A stretch of 64,000 nucleotides of DNA. Source: Arachnopeziza araneosa. Its lineage: Eukaryota; Ascomycota; Leotiomycetes; Helotiales; Arachnopezizaceae. Numbering within the stretch: the first letter of the stretch is position 1; the number at the start of each line of letters is the position of its first letter. The notes beneath the pieces are model-generated. The model made no database searches. It saw only the letters and a list, made by a program, of their open reading frames with translations, and had not been told where the DNA came from. Positions 45,239 to 56,567 of the stretch are shown piece after piece. Location: contig QYAI01000111.1 in NCBI GenBank assembly GCA_003988855.1, positions 96,383-160,382 of the forward strand. The letters are read 5' to 3'. The position numbers and the translations under genes are program-made.

Positions 45239-46409
45239 CATCATGATCAGGCATTGGTAGTTCACGATGATGGCCTTGAAGGATTGTCTTATTTTTATGT
45301 TGTTGTTTCGAACGAAGTTGTTCCTATTGATGTGCCCCTTCCCGACAATCACTTATTAAATGATGTTCCCCTCCCCGACAACCACCTGTCTGATGATGGT
45401 CGCCTTTACGATCCATTCTTTGGATACGAACCTGAAATCCCCTTTCGACAAGAACCACTCGAAGCCGGAAAAGCCCCTCTCAACGTCGTGAGCCCACAAG
45501 CTCTCAATGGCAACTTGGATGCTTTTAGGCCCGAGTCCACGATATACGACATTGGTTTTCTATTTCTGAAAACATGTTCTCTGACGAGTCCATGAGTGTG
45601 TTTCTCGATGATGCTATTGTTTCTCCAATCAATGATCAATTAGTAGACGCGCATATCCCTGCTTGGCTACCAGGCCACTCGACTCTCTCGACTCTCCCCA
45701 TTTCTGATTTTGACGGAAGCCTGAATTCAGCAAACTCAATCCCAACCAAAAGCGCTGGCCCAATTTTCACATCGCCAACGTCAATGAATCCTGAATCAGA
45801 TATTGACAAGAGACTGGAAATTGGACAAAGAGCTCTGAGTGATGTGGCTGATTCGCAAGAAAAACAACCACAGAAAACTCCTTCTGGTCCTGACTTGGCT
45901 TGCTTATGGGCGCAATGTGGTGTCATTCCTAAGACCTCGTCAGGCCTCAGGTAAATCTAATTCCAAGCCAGCTTTGCCCTTTATCTCGGCTAACCTTTGT
46001 AGGGTTCACCTTCGCTCTCATACACAGGATTCGATGAGCTGCAAGTGGTTTAGGTGTACAAGACCATTTAAGACAAGAGCAAGTCTCAAGTATGTCAACA
46101 CGTAATATAATACTTGATTGTCTGCTAATTAATTTTAGTAAACATCTTGATACCCACATAAAGCCCAATTCCTGTCCGACATCACACTGTTCACATACGG
46201 CAGCCACTTCAAGAGATCTACAACGTCACATCAGAACTCACCAAATCCTTCCAGGTTATCATTGTCCAGTTTTTGGCTGTAAACACGCCGAGACTGGCAA
46301 AAAGCCCGCCTTCTCACGGTTGGACAATGCTATCAGACATATCAGAAAACAGCATCATGGTTCATCCTTGAAACCAATGCCTAACTCACAAACCAACATC
46401 AAACATTGA
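45239..46409 (+). CDS. C2H2 zinc-finger protein, 5' end unresolved
   Basis: Exons 45239-45487, 45529-45950, 46003-46089 and 46139-46409 give 342 residues in one frame. A 41-nt intron (45488-45528) joins two ORFs in different frames. Four C-x4-C-type fingers are spread over three exons: CLWAQC...HLRSH, CKWFRC...HLDTH, CPTSHC...HIRTH and CPVFGC...HIRKQHH. The first three have exactly 12 residues between the second Cys and the first His, then H-x3-H. The N-terminal half is acidic and Pro/Asn-rich, with a short internal duplication (VPLPDNHL twice). It is probably a nuclear DNA-binding protein. I could not find an ATG: the first exon follows an acceptor-like tctcccag. Confidence 0.68.
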
Positions 46410-47691
46410 ACATCAACAACATCAGCAACAACAATATCGAACCAGCAATAAATAAAAATAAGTAAACTTCAAGGCCAATTATCGGGCCAATGGTCAAACT
46501 AGCAGGTTGCTCTTCCGTGGGTACCAAATCACGGCGACTTTGCCAGATTTAAGGATGAGCTGATTAGCGTGGTCGCTGTCACTTGTCGTCCCTAAATTTG
46601 AGGCCTGTTTGAGTTTGGCTTGGCCGTTTAACTACTGGAGGATTTGGGGCATACCTACGTTTGGCTTGATCGTTTAACTACTGGAAGTAGTTGAAACATA
46701 CCTACGTTTTGCTTGCCTTGGGTTTGCCAGCGCTGCTTCTTAGCCCAGGAATTTAAGGCTACTTCAATCTATTTTTGAATGCACGTAATTTCTACGAGAC
46801 ACTCCCCCGAGCACAGCAGATTGCTGTGATAAGCTTGAGTATTCTCATTCCGTTGTTCCATGTAACGGCGATTTCGCTAAATGCATGTTTTCAACTAGCC
46901 TCATCGGGCTCTAATGTCTTGAATTCCCTCCAACCAGGATCCCATACCAGATATTCTTAACTGGGGCTTGGTGACATTTATTTTTAAACATCGACATCAA
47001 CACATTGCACTCAAACACCTCGACATGTTTATAAATAAACCGCACCAGACTTTATGTTGAGCTTCTCTGCACAATCGTAAAAGAAATCTAGTAACTTCCT
47101 ACACATTTCATCGACATCTCTCTGCAAGGTTCGCCATTTTTCTTCCAGACCTAGTTTGCCAAGGTGGTTCGCAAATGTGAGGCACCGAACCATCACACCG
47201 AGTAGCCGGCCAGCCAGCCTCGCTTTCAGTCATTGGTCTAAAAACGTGGCTGACAGGATCAGGGAAAATCTAATATCTCACCGCGACTTTGAATTGCGAT
47301 TTCCTATCATTTCCGATAAGCTCAACTCATGGGTTGACTAATGGAGATTGGAATGGGGTTGGGACTGAAGGGGCTCCGGAAATAGCCGATTGGCCCAGTG
47401 TGAAACCTCCCAACACCGTCACCATCAAAAACTTCCCTATTTCAAAATTATTGTTTGCGAAAAGTCTCCGTAATTTAATAATATGATTTCAATTGTTCTG
47501 TGCTATTGTTACTACCTATTGCGATACCTATGTTTGGAAATGGCCTGAAAGTAACTTTTCGTCACTATCGGGCTTGATGGCTTTGGGAACGAAAGTGTCG
47601 GCGGAAGGAGATGTTTCGTTCTTGTTTTTTTCTTTTATTTTGATTCAAAACCGACTTTTATTTCTAGAGAAGATAAATTCGAAGTTAAATT
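46410..47691. other. Intergenic, no gene recognised
   Basis: AT-rich spacer containing the degenerate 46-bp repeat described separately. No coding feature is supported. Confidence 0.45.
46613..46715. repeat. Degenerate 46/47-bp tandem repeat
   Basis: Two adjacent copies, 46613-46658 and 46659-46705. Both begin gtttggcttg, share cgtttaactactgga and end catacctac. The ~14 bases between differ and have drifted by one base in length. A third partial copy begins at 46706 (gttttgcttg). Confidence 0.8.
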
Positions 47692-48353
47692 TCACAGAGT
47701 ATCTAACAATTCGAGATAAACCTTCATATCATGCATGTGCACGTTTCCCCATAAGAATTGTCCCAATCCCTTTACAGCAATAATCTCGTCAACATCATTC
47801 TCTGGGCCTTTATCAAAAAGTATGATTAGATTCCCTACGTTCCACAACTCTGCCGGGTCAAGCTGGAAATCGGGCATCGGTAACGCAGCGTCAGTATTAC
47901 TGTAGACCTGCAGCACTTGGCGCACATATGGTCTATCAGCGCGTGGAACTAAATCTCCATGTGCCACAAAGGCGAGGAATTTGGATGTTCTGTTTTGAGC
48001 AGGTAAACCAAGCGATCCAGAGTAGCCGTGACATCAGGCACTGAAATGATAGGAGGGGCTGCGAAAGTCATGCAGTGGAAGTCAATATCTGTTTCAAGGC
48101 TATATATGTTCAATTTCACCCTAGGAATTCTTAGGGGGTATGTGTATAACTGACCTAGCGCGTGAATGAGCCGAAAATTCAAGTAAAGGGACGCAGCGAC
48201 AGCTCCTCCACAGGAACGCCCCGTGAATATCACACTTCTCAAGGGCTCACTCCAAGAACGTATAGTTTCCAGAATCGCTCCAGCCACATTTGTCACGGCG
48301 TATAAGAAGCCAGCATGTGCTTTGACTTTGGCAACGTGAAGAAACTTTGCCAT
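47692..48353 (-). pseudogene. Class-3 lipase remnant with frameshift
   Basis: Two overlapping minus-strand frames encode consecutive parts of one fungal lipase_3 domain. The first (48353-47949) has the nucleophile elbow SVIFTGRSCGGAVAASLYL (G-R-S-C-G in place of the usual G-H-S-x-G) and the following MTFAAPP strand. The second (47967-47692) has FLAFVAHGDLVPRADRPYV, the Asp-containing loop of this family, and ends in WGNVHMHDMKVYLELL. The frames differ by one base between LVYLLKTE and SKFLAF. No GT..AG intron of correct phase joins them. The N-terminal part of the fold upstream of the elbow is also missing. I conclude it is a truncated, frameshifted pseudogene. Confidence 0.7.
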
Positions 48354-48566
48354 GCATCAGTCACCATCAACCATTTATTATAATTTTACAAACATACAGC
48401 TGAAGCATCCACCGGCTCTCTGTTAGCATTTGTATTCTAGGTTCAGGTGCGCTACCTCTTTACGTTTAGCGCTTCCGCTCGGGTTCAGAGAACCTTGCCG
48501 CAGTTATCGTCCATCAGCGATCGCCTTTCTTCCATGCGTAGCAGGCGTAAGATACTAAGAATAGCT

Positions 48567-50008
48567 GTCACGGATCGAGCCGTAGGTATTGCTCATATAA
48601 GCAATGAGTCTTTGGGATAAGGGAATATAAATCAACAGGTTCACTGATCAAATAATAAGAGCTTGTATTGATTGGATTAAGTGATCTTCTCAGAAAGTGA
48701 TATATTGAACTGATCTTTTCTCTCTCTCTCTTCTCTGTTCCGCGCTTCTCTGCTTTTATGCCCAGATGCTCTCTTTGATCCTCTACTAGCTCATTCTGTT
48801 GATCACGTCATGGCTATTTATGGATATTGCTTTCGGAAGTTCTTTGACTTGATTTCCTGATCCGGCCATAGGTTCTTCATATGAGCTTTTGGCTGCTTTC
48901 AGCCGGTCGAATCCTTCCGCTTGCGACAATAGCCAACCTCTTGTGATGAATCTAATGGTCTGTAGCTGTGGGAATCAAGCGTCACCTTCTTATTATTTCC
49001 TAATATCGTAAGCCTTGGTGTTAAAGTCGTATTAAATCCATAAATCACCTCCCCTATACTAGACACCTTTAGGTATCACACCTCAACACTCCTTAAACTG
49101 GCGTTATGGCCAAGGTATCTATACGAAAATCTACTCGGAAGGAATACAGAATATGACGAGATCACATAAACAATCGGGCAGTCACGGAGTCGATACTACG
49201 ACTACTACGTCTTAATTGTAGCATAAAAGAACAGGCTTTATCCTTAGTCATTAGAAGCTCGTGCTCAACTTAATTATCAATAAGTGTCGGTTCACGATAA
49301 ACCTAGGTTATTCGTATCGGCCGGTTTACCCTGGATACTGGACTCCTCACGTTGTGGAGGGGTCTGTATCGGTGGGTTAAGTTGGCTTGTATTAGAAAGA
49401 AGGATGGAGGCAGCTGGAGGCTCTCATGCGTGGCACGTGATTATTGTACCAACAGAATGGTTTTGGGGAATGGTTTTGGTGTGGCCCCGATTGATGTACG
49501 TGTGGATAGTGGGAAAGATCTCTTTGTTAGCGAGAACTTGTGACGACAGAGGCACTCCAAGTTAGGCGGTTAAGGTGCTTTTTAATAGGTTAATTACTAG
49601 AATACTAAGCTAAAGAGAGAAGGGGAAAAATAGAAGTTCTTTATACAGACGTCTCCATTATAGTTAAGCTCTTAAGCTTAGGTAAGTTCTTTTGAGCTGA
49701 TGTCGCGACGCTTGAGTTACTCTTGAGACAATGCAAGCCCGAAAGAGATCCAAAGACCTAAGAGCTAGGTTTCTATCCAGAGACCTAAAGCTAAAGAAAG
49801 AAAAAAACGGTATATGCAAAGCAGTTATGGCTGAGCAGTAGAGCTAGTCTCCCTTGCTTAAATTCTGGGGCAAGTCAAGTGGTTCGCCAGTTGCTGCCAC
49901 GTGAGGCTTTATCTTGTACACAGCTCGGACCTTGGGGGATAAATAGAGCCTTCTCTTTATTCTTCTCTCTATTCATTCTTATTGGATCCTCCGTATCTAG
50001 CCTACAGG
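48567..50008. mobile_element. Possible LTR-retroelement remnants
   Basis: No transposase or polymerase ORF remains, but two stretches look like long terminal repeats. One begins tgtcacggatcgagccgtag (48,569), has a TATA-like gaatataaatca and a CT-rich leader. The other (about 49,880-50,008) has a ggggataaatagagcc TATA box, a pyrimidine-rich leader and ends cctaca. Between them the sequence is AT-rich, with repeated aagagctaag/taaagctaaag-type words. I could not find paired identical ends or a target-site duplication. The call rests on style and position only. Confidence 0.3.
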
Positions 50009-50055
50009 ATCGAATATTCTTAGTCTATTGCTAACTGAGACGAAGTGGTCCTGGG

Positions 50056-50826
50056 CTAAACCCCGAAATCGTCCCAGCTCCAAGTCGCATGACGAATCAC
50101 TTGACATATGACGTTACTAGACAGTTGATTTGATGAACTCGGATCTATTTCCTTGTATAATTGTTCAGCTGCAAGTTCTGGTGATGTTTCAAGTTCTAAA
50201 GGTGGTGCGCCTGTTACATTGAGACAGACGCCACACTTGGCATAACCCGACATGTGGAATTTATCAATGATGGAAGAATTTCTCCAGTAGTTATGGTGTC
50301 ACCAAACAGGAAAGTTTATGGCTGCGTCTGAAAGGCTCCTCAACACTTACGAAGCTTTGCATCTGAAGATTTTGGATCCCAGTATGACAGTCCTCGGTAT
50401 CATACCACGCCATGCTCGGCATATTTAGCTGAATTTCACGCTGGAGAAGATATCATTGAGTATTTTGATACACGACCGCACATTCCTAAGCCAAACACTT
50501 GCGCGAAATTGCTATGCTGGCCATGCCAAACAGATACAGATTGCTCTGTTTTAAAAAACATGTGGCAACTTCCACATGAAACCACTTCCTCAGTCTATAT
50601 GCACGTCTTGCGGACTTCTTACCATCACAACTATCTTACAGCGAATCAATTTGAAGATGAACCAACTGCTCTTACAGACGAGGAATGGTTTCGGAGTGGA
50701 CTGTCGATCCTTCTCGGCCTCGACACCTTCCTCGGAGTCGCAGGCGCATTACCAGCCCTATCAACTACTTCACAGCATCCTCGCGGAGCAGAGCAAGCAG
50801 CGAGAGTGGAAACCGAGACTCGTTAA
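50056..50826. other. Possible gene remnants
   Basis: A short minus-strand frame (50,253-50,056: KCGVCLNVTGAPP onward) and a plus-strand frame open from about 50,340 to 50,826 (AYLAEFHAGEDIIEYFD, KLLCWPCQTDTDCS) have protein-like composition but no recognisable domain, start or splice partner. They may be pieces of one or two decayed genes next to the repeat-like region. Confidence 0.3.
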
Positions 50827-51494
50827 GGATGCTGGGATGATGATTAGGCAGGGGCTGACTGAGAGTGATGGCAGTATGGATTTTACCATTGAAAACGTTC
50901 AGAAATCCACGCTCCCAAGCTGGGCGAAAAGAGGTGAAAAAGAGGGGAGAATGGAGAGACATCTTGCTAAGAATACAATCAGCAAAGAGTAGAGTAGAGG
51001 TTGAAGTATTTGCGGGAAAACCAACAAGCGACACCACTCAATTCCCACACCGAATCTTCAAGCTTTGTACCACGTGGCGGTCACATCGTGGCTTGGTCGC
51101 ACTTAGCGACGGAAAGGGGGGTAAGCGAGGGGCATGGTGCTGGTTTCTGTGTGACCGGAATCAATAGTCGAATCATGTTTTCACAACTGCAGGTACAGAA
51201 TTTAATATGGAGAAAAATAGGCCCTGAACTGTTGCATTCACGAAATTACTTTATCTAAACTAGCTTAAGGAGATGCAAATATTATTTTCATCAGACTCTG
51301 ACATTGGTGCTCCTGCTAATCTGGGCTCGCATTTTCCACAGAGATTTCTGATGGACCTTTCTTTCCGTGTCTTTGCGATCAGAATCTAGCCATGAATAGT
51401 GTATTATAGCAAAATATTTAGATTATATGTCAAATTATCTATATACACGCTTATTCAAGACCAATATATTCACAAATCGCGTCCAATCCAGTCA
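50827..51494. other. Intergenic, no gene recognised
   Basis: Overlapping short ORFs (50,765-51,258) lack motifs. This is the 3' side of the carboxylesterase gene. Confidence 0.4.
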
Positions 51495-53347
51495 TCATAA
51501 GAGGTACGCCATACTAAACGCAGACAGGACAAGCCAAACATTAACACTGACTTTGTTTCCCCAACTTTTCTTAGTCGTCGTCGCCGTCGCTGCAGTCCGG
51601 GTAGCTGATCCAGTAGCACTAGCACTTGAACTGGCGCTCGTAGGGGTAACACCAGCTCCCAAATCTGGTAACGCGGGATCTTTACTTGGATCTGTACTAG
51701 TTGTATTAACAAATGGACAATCAGCGTCGTATCTATAGGGGTTGATCAGATTCGTGCCGGTGATGTTGTTGTACGCCAATCGAATGAGGGTATCTTGGCT
51801 TGTATTATATAAAGGCCATCCAGTCCCATATGTCAAGAGACCTTTCGCAGGATCTTTGGCGAAAGTTGCCCAGGCACCACGCATGTAATTTCCGATTGAG
51901 ATCTCGGCATCGGTGGCAGGGACGACGGTAGGAGTGGTATCGAAGAGTAGAGGGAGTTCAGCAGCGTGCCAAGTCCCTGCTTCGGCAGAGACGGCGAGAT
52001 CAGGGAAGACGCCGAAGTACCGATACCGCCATGTTGGAATACCTGCCGCGACGGAAGCATTTGCACGGATAGAACAAGGGCAAGTAAACTCTTGAAGATT
52101 GAAATCAGTCCAGAAGGTATCGGAAAAGTAAAGTCCGTCGAGAGCAAAGTTTGTTCTGAAGAGACCGCCCTCGTAGTCGTTGTTACCAATCAACATGGGT
52201 ATCTTGGCGGGGGTAATGGTAGAATAGTTGGCAAAGACTACAGTATCATCAACGGTAGGGCCGAAATATCCCAAAATGCCAGCTGTCAGACTTGCAGTCG
52301 GGACGGCGAGGAAGATTTCTTTGGTGGATTTGAGTTTCATACAAGCAGTAACATCAGTCTGAGGGGAGCTTGCATTTCCACACCCAGCTTTCTGAGTAAC
52401 CGTAAACCAGGCACCAGCAGAGGTTGTTTTGGTGTTGGGCAAGCCCCAGGAGAAAGTGTTTCCAGATTCTGGAATGAAACCAGCAGCAATTGGATCAGAG
52501 GCCCATGCATAGGAATACAAGTCAACAGAGGCGGCTCCAGCAGATTGTCCGAAGAGGGTGATTCGAGACGGATCTCCACCAAAATTCTCAATGTTATCTC
52601 GAACCCATTCGACTGCAAGGCGTTGATCGAGGAGGCCAAAGTTGTTCGTTTCGGAAGGATTGCCTGGGAAGCCAAAGATACCTAATCGATAGCTGGACTT
52701 GTAAGTAATTGCACTTTCGGCAAGAGAAAGCACTTACTTGAAGGAGACGAGAACAACATCCTCTAGCTCTGCCCAATTCTGGCCATTGTATCCTGGAACA
52801 GAAGAGGTTCCGGAATTAAACCCACCGCCATAGATCCAGACCAAGACTGCCTTCTTCGTGTCTCCAACTTGTGGTTTCGTCCAAACATTTAGGTGTAGAC
52901 AGTCTTCACTGTAGCCCGTTGCAGGATCGCTCAGCAGAGCAAGCACAGCTTCGCCCACAGCAGTAGCATTTGCTTGTTGCAGTTGAACAGCATTATATGT
53001 AGGCGTACCAGGATTTTGAACAGGACAGGAGAAACCCTGCCGAGGTTAGACGTGCACAGCGCTGTCGCAGAGGTACTCACAAAAGCACTTCCATTGATGG
53101 TAGCATTCCCCTCGAACTTCTGCGGCGCCGTCCATCTCAAATCCCCAATTGGAGCCACGCCATATGGAATGCCTAGATACTCGGAGACGTCGGAATGGTT
53201 CGATGCGGCATGTCCAGTGACAGGACCACTGGTCGTCTGCACCGTCTGGCCAACGGTCCAATTCGAGGCGCGCTCAGAGAGGTTCTCCTCAGCGGCAGCA
53301 TGACTTACTGCTATCGCAACAAGGGTAAGGAAGCTGGAGACCCTCAT
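51495..53347 (-). CDS. Secreted, GPI-type carboxylesterase (type-B lipase family)
   Basis: Predicted 587 aa. Exons 53347-53081, 53036-52738 and 52692-51495, with 44- and 45-nt introns. The signal peptide MRVSSFLTLVAIAVSHAAA precedes the carboxylesterase type-B fold: YLGIPYGVAPIGDLRW, SEDCLHLNVW, the oxyanion loop VLVWIYGGGFNSGTSS, the nucleophile elbow ITLFGQSAGAASVDLYSYAW, YEGGLFRTNF (acidic member) and GTWHAAELPLLF (catalytic His). The triad therefore looks complete. A Ser/Thr/Ala-rich C-terminal stretch and a hydrophobic tail (VWLVLSAFSMAYLL) fit GPI anchoring. It hydrolyses carboxylic esters, perhaps lipids or cutin-like or toxin esters; the substrate is unknown. It converges with nothing nearby. 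Confidence 0.93.
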
Positions 53348-54598
53348 GGTGAGCCCCAGTAGTGCAGAGACGAAATCAAGGAGAGACACGAGAGAGATGG
53401 AAGAGACGACACCTACATTTCGACGAGGAGAAGCTCACGCAATAATAAATATCATGCGCCATGTCTGCAGTATGCGGGCAAGGACGCCGTGGGTATAAAC
53501 TGACTTCCACCTAGTGGTGGCTTTTCCGCTGCTCATTCTGGCTAGAGGCCCTCTCGGCCGAGCTCAGCAGGGAATAGCGCCTCTGGTTGTGGAAATACAG
53601 CCGTACATCAGGCGCTCACCTGTGCAGGATACGAGAAAACAAAGGAGTGCGGAGTATCGATGACAGGCAGAGGGCGAGGTGTTGTTGGGCGTGGACGCGC
53701 ACTTTTCGCCAGGAGGAATGCGCCTTGGGGAACCATCAACTTGCAACATCCCCCGCCTACAATCTTAGCCTCGAGTCGCAACGATGCCTGTCTAGCGATT
53801 GACGCCCTGAACATCCACCATTCGACATGGATCACCGCCGGCTGAGGAACGCGTCGTTCATATCGGATGCGAGATGCTGTCGCATTTGCAACGGCGAGGT
53901 GAACAAGAGTCGTCATGCACCTACGAGTACCTCTGTACTGTGATGTTAGTTCACGAGAAGAATATGCAGAGCAATCTTCTCTTTCGATAAAACAAACCGA
54001 GAAGGGATGGTCTTCCAGATGGAGATGCTGCCCCGTAAACTTCCCATCGCAACCTGGAAATCAAAACCAGTGACCACTGTGATGGGAATCTGCTACTTAT
54101 ATACCCTAGGACCGCTTGACATGTTGTTCTACCAATTGTGGTCATTCTCGGCGCTGGTCTTCAGCACAATACTTGAGTAACCACCAACCCAACATGCGAA
54201 GGGACTGCAACTGGTAGAATACCAATACATCTGAATACTTCAGCCACGGAATTATTGTTCCTGGAAATATTTCGATGGACGGCCTAGGCACTCGCATGCT
54301 TCGCCCTTTCTACCAATTTCGTATGGTGTATATATGTACCAAACTGCTCCCATCTTCATCGGTTCCACCACCAGGGAATCAGCGCCGAGAAAAAGGCCGC
54401 AAACATGAAATGAGGAGGCTCACACAGCAAAGAAATTCCAATTGAGGTCAACTCTATATCCAATATCATTTTAAACCTAAACTTATTCTCATATATCGGT
54501 ATCGTATGCTCGCTCGTTTGCTGAGCTTCATCCAACGCTATATAACCCCTCATTGTACAATGAATCATAGATATCATCTCACTAGTTCATACAGTGAA
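53348..54598. other. Intergenic, no gene recognised
   Basis: Spacer of 1.25 kb between two minus-strand surface-protein genes. Short ORFs on both strands have no motifs. It should include the carboxylesterase promoter. Confidence 0.45.
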
Positions 54599-56567
54599 TC
54601 ATAAGTTCTCCTCAAACCGACTACCTCTTCTCCCTAAACTCCACCCACCAACACTTGTCGTCGGACTTGGTGTGCTAACCACTTCACTCCGCCTCGTCCT
54701 CTCTGTCGCACTCATTGGAGGCAGCGTTCCCGTTTCTGTGTTAGGACTCACGATATGATTGTCATCAAAACTTCTGGTATTTGCCTCACTACTAGCATCA
54801 TCAATAGGGCTCGGGCTTTGATGACCGTTCCCGCCTGCCATTTCCGCAATTCGTCGATGTTCAGGTACAGTACCCAATGCACCAGTGACAGCTGTGCCAG
54901 CGGGAATTTCTGCTTCTAATTCCTGTGGCTGCATGATTGGCCATCCATCCTTTTCAAGCTTCTCATTGCCGCCCACTTCTGTAGCGAGTTTAGATGCTTG
55001 TGCGCTGTATGCTGTTGATTCAGTCGGATCAACGCGTCTCCCAGCATCGATTTCATGGATGGGTGATTTAGGCCTCCTCGCTTCCTTATTCCTCTTGCGC
55101 CTACGGAGACAGAAAAAGACAAGAAGAGCGAGAAGTACGAAGAAAACAACAACGCCAATCACAATGCCGGCAATCTCTCCTCCGCTAAGTTTGCTCCGGT
55201 GGTGTTTTGAACCCGGGGTGGATGACGATGACGTTGACGGAGTGGACGTTGTGCTTGGAAGCGTTGGTGGTAGTGCGATGATTTGCGGGCTTGTCGAATC
55301 TGAGAAGAGGCATTGTGAGACATTGAAGGTGCGGGAATTATAATGCGCCGTCACGTATGCTTCCTGGAGGAAGGTTCGGCCAAGAGTATATTCGGTGCTG
55401 TCTGTCGCTCTGCGGATAGGAAAGTAGAAAGCCCCTGTAGAGTTGGTAAGCGCAGGTGCTGAAATGTTGAGATCAAATGCTGAATAAGGAAGCGTAATAT
55501 CTGTAGTTGGGCCACCTGAGGTCTTCTGATCAGAGAGCGTGAATGTAATGTTTGGATTCAGGGCTTGAAGTTTGCTATGTGTGCTCGTGTTTACGAGATA
55601 TAAGTCTGATGCAGTGTCCAGAGTAAGACCGAATGCTTCTTCGAATGCTTCACAGACGTTCACCGGGAGCCAGATTTCCGGGACAGTTGAATCGATGAAT
55701 GAAAATTCCGGAGTGGACATCAGAGTCTTGTTTCCTGAGGACGTAGTGGAAGTGATCGATCGAATGGTAACAACCAAATCTCTCAGATTATCTTCCGTCA
55801 TGGTAAACCGCACATCATTCTCTGTGTATCGGCTCTTGTCATAACCACCAAATATCAGATCACCAAAGACGCTTTTCAGTCTGTACACCGCACCAGCTGT
55901 ATAACTCCACGACATGCTCGCTATTGTCCCGTTCGAGTATAATGTATCAGAGAAGCTTGCTTGCGGGTTTCCATAACCAGAGAAATTTGTAGGTTGAAAG
56001 CCCAGTCCCAACATACCAAACCACCATGTATCAGACACGATCTCTGATACAATTTGATGCGGTAAAGTCGGGCCAGTAGAGTTTGTGTATCCAACCCCAA
56101 CTGTATCGAAGCCATATTGTCCAAGTCCATTGTATCCAAGTGCTTGGTTCAATCCTAATTCAAACTGGCCGCTTGTTTCCCATGTTGATGAAGTCGCAGA
56201 ATTGAATACCCCTCCTCTTGACTCCTCACAGTTCTCAGGAACGCCTGCGCTGGTATTGCAGACACTCGCCGCTGCGCCATACACGACCCACGTTTCTTGC
56301 CATGATGTCGCCGGGAGTACGCGATATGTTGCGACTGGTGTACCCACGCGGATTTCGAAGGTGCTCCAAGTTCCATCGTCTCCTTCCCTACATATCGGTC
56401 AGCACGATTACAGATGAGCAAAGGAGACCATACCAATGCTGGCTGGGGACTGCAATTATCGGTACTGGCAGAGTGATATTATCCCCTTGCGCGACCCCTC
56501 CATCCGCCGTGCAACCGCCGAACAAGAGAAATAGAAGAAGAGCTGTGAACTTCGACAACGAGCGCAT
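54599..56567 (-). CDS. A1 aspartic-protease-like single-pass membrane protein
   Basis: Predicted 640 aa. Exons 56567-56434 and 56387-54599, with a 46-nt intron. The signal peptide is MRSLSKFTALLLFLLFGGCTA. The pepsin-like fold is recognisable: FEIRVGTPVATYRVLPATSW, then ETWVVYGAAASVC; GMLGLGFQP; VFGDLIFGGYDKSRY; FSFIDSTVPEIWLPVNVC (second catalytic Asp region); and YTLGRTFLQEAYV. At the place of the first D-T-G-S motif it reads ATSW, so the first catalytic Asp is absent and peptidase activity is doubtful. A Ser/Thr stalk, a transmembrane helix (AGIVIGVVVFFVLLALLVFF) with RRRKR stop-transfer and a ~150-residue cytoplasmic tail follow. A surface binding or sensing role is inferred. Confidence 0.88.

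Noticed and set aside
45529..45950. Frameshift in the C2H2 gene
   Set aside because: A canonical 41-nt GT..AG intron at 45,488-45,528 links the two frames in phase, so no frameshift is needed.
15300..46500. CRISPR-like or prokaryotic mobile features
   Set aside because: No direct-repeat/spacer array is present and gene structure is eukaryotic throughout.
51966..52685. 239-codon plus-strand ORF
   Set aside because: It lies wholly antisense to the well supported carboxylesterase exon 3.
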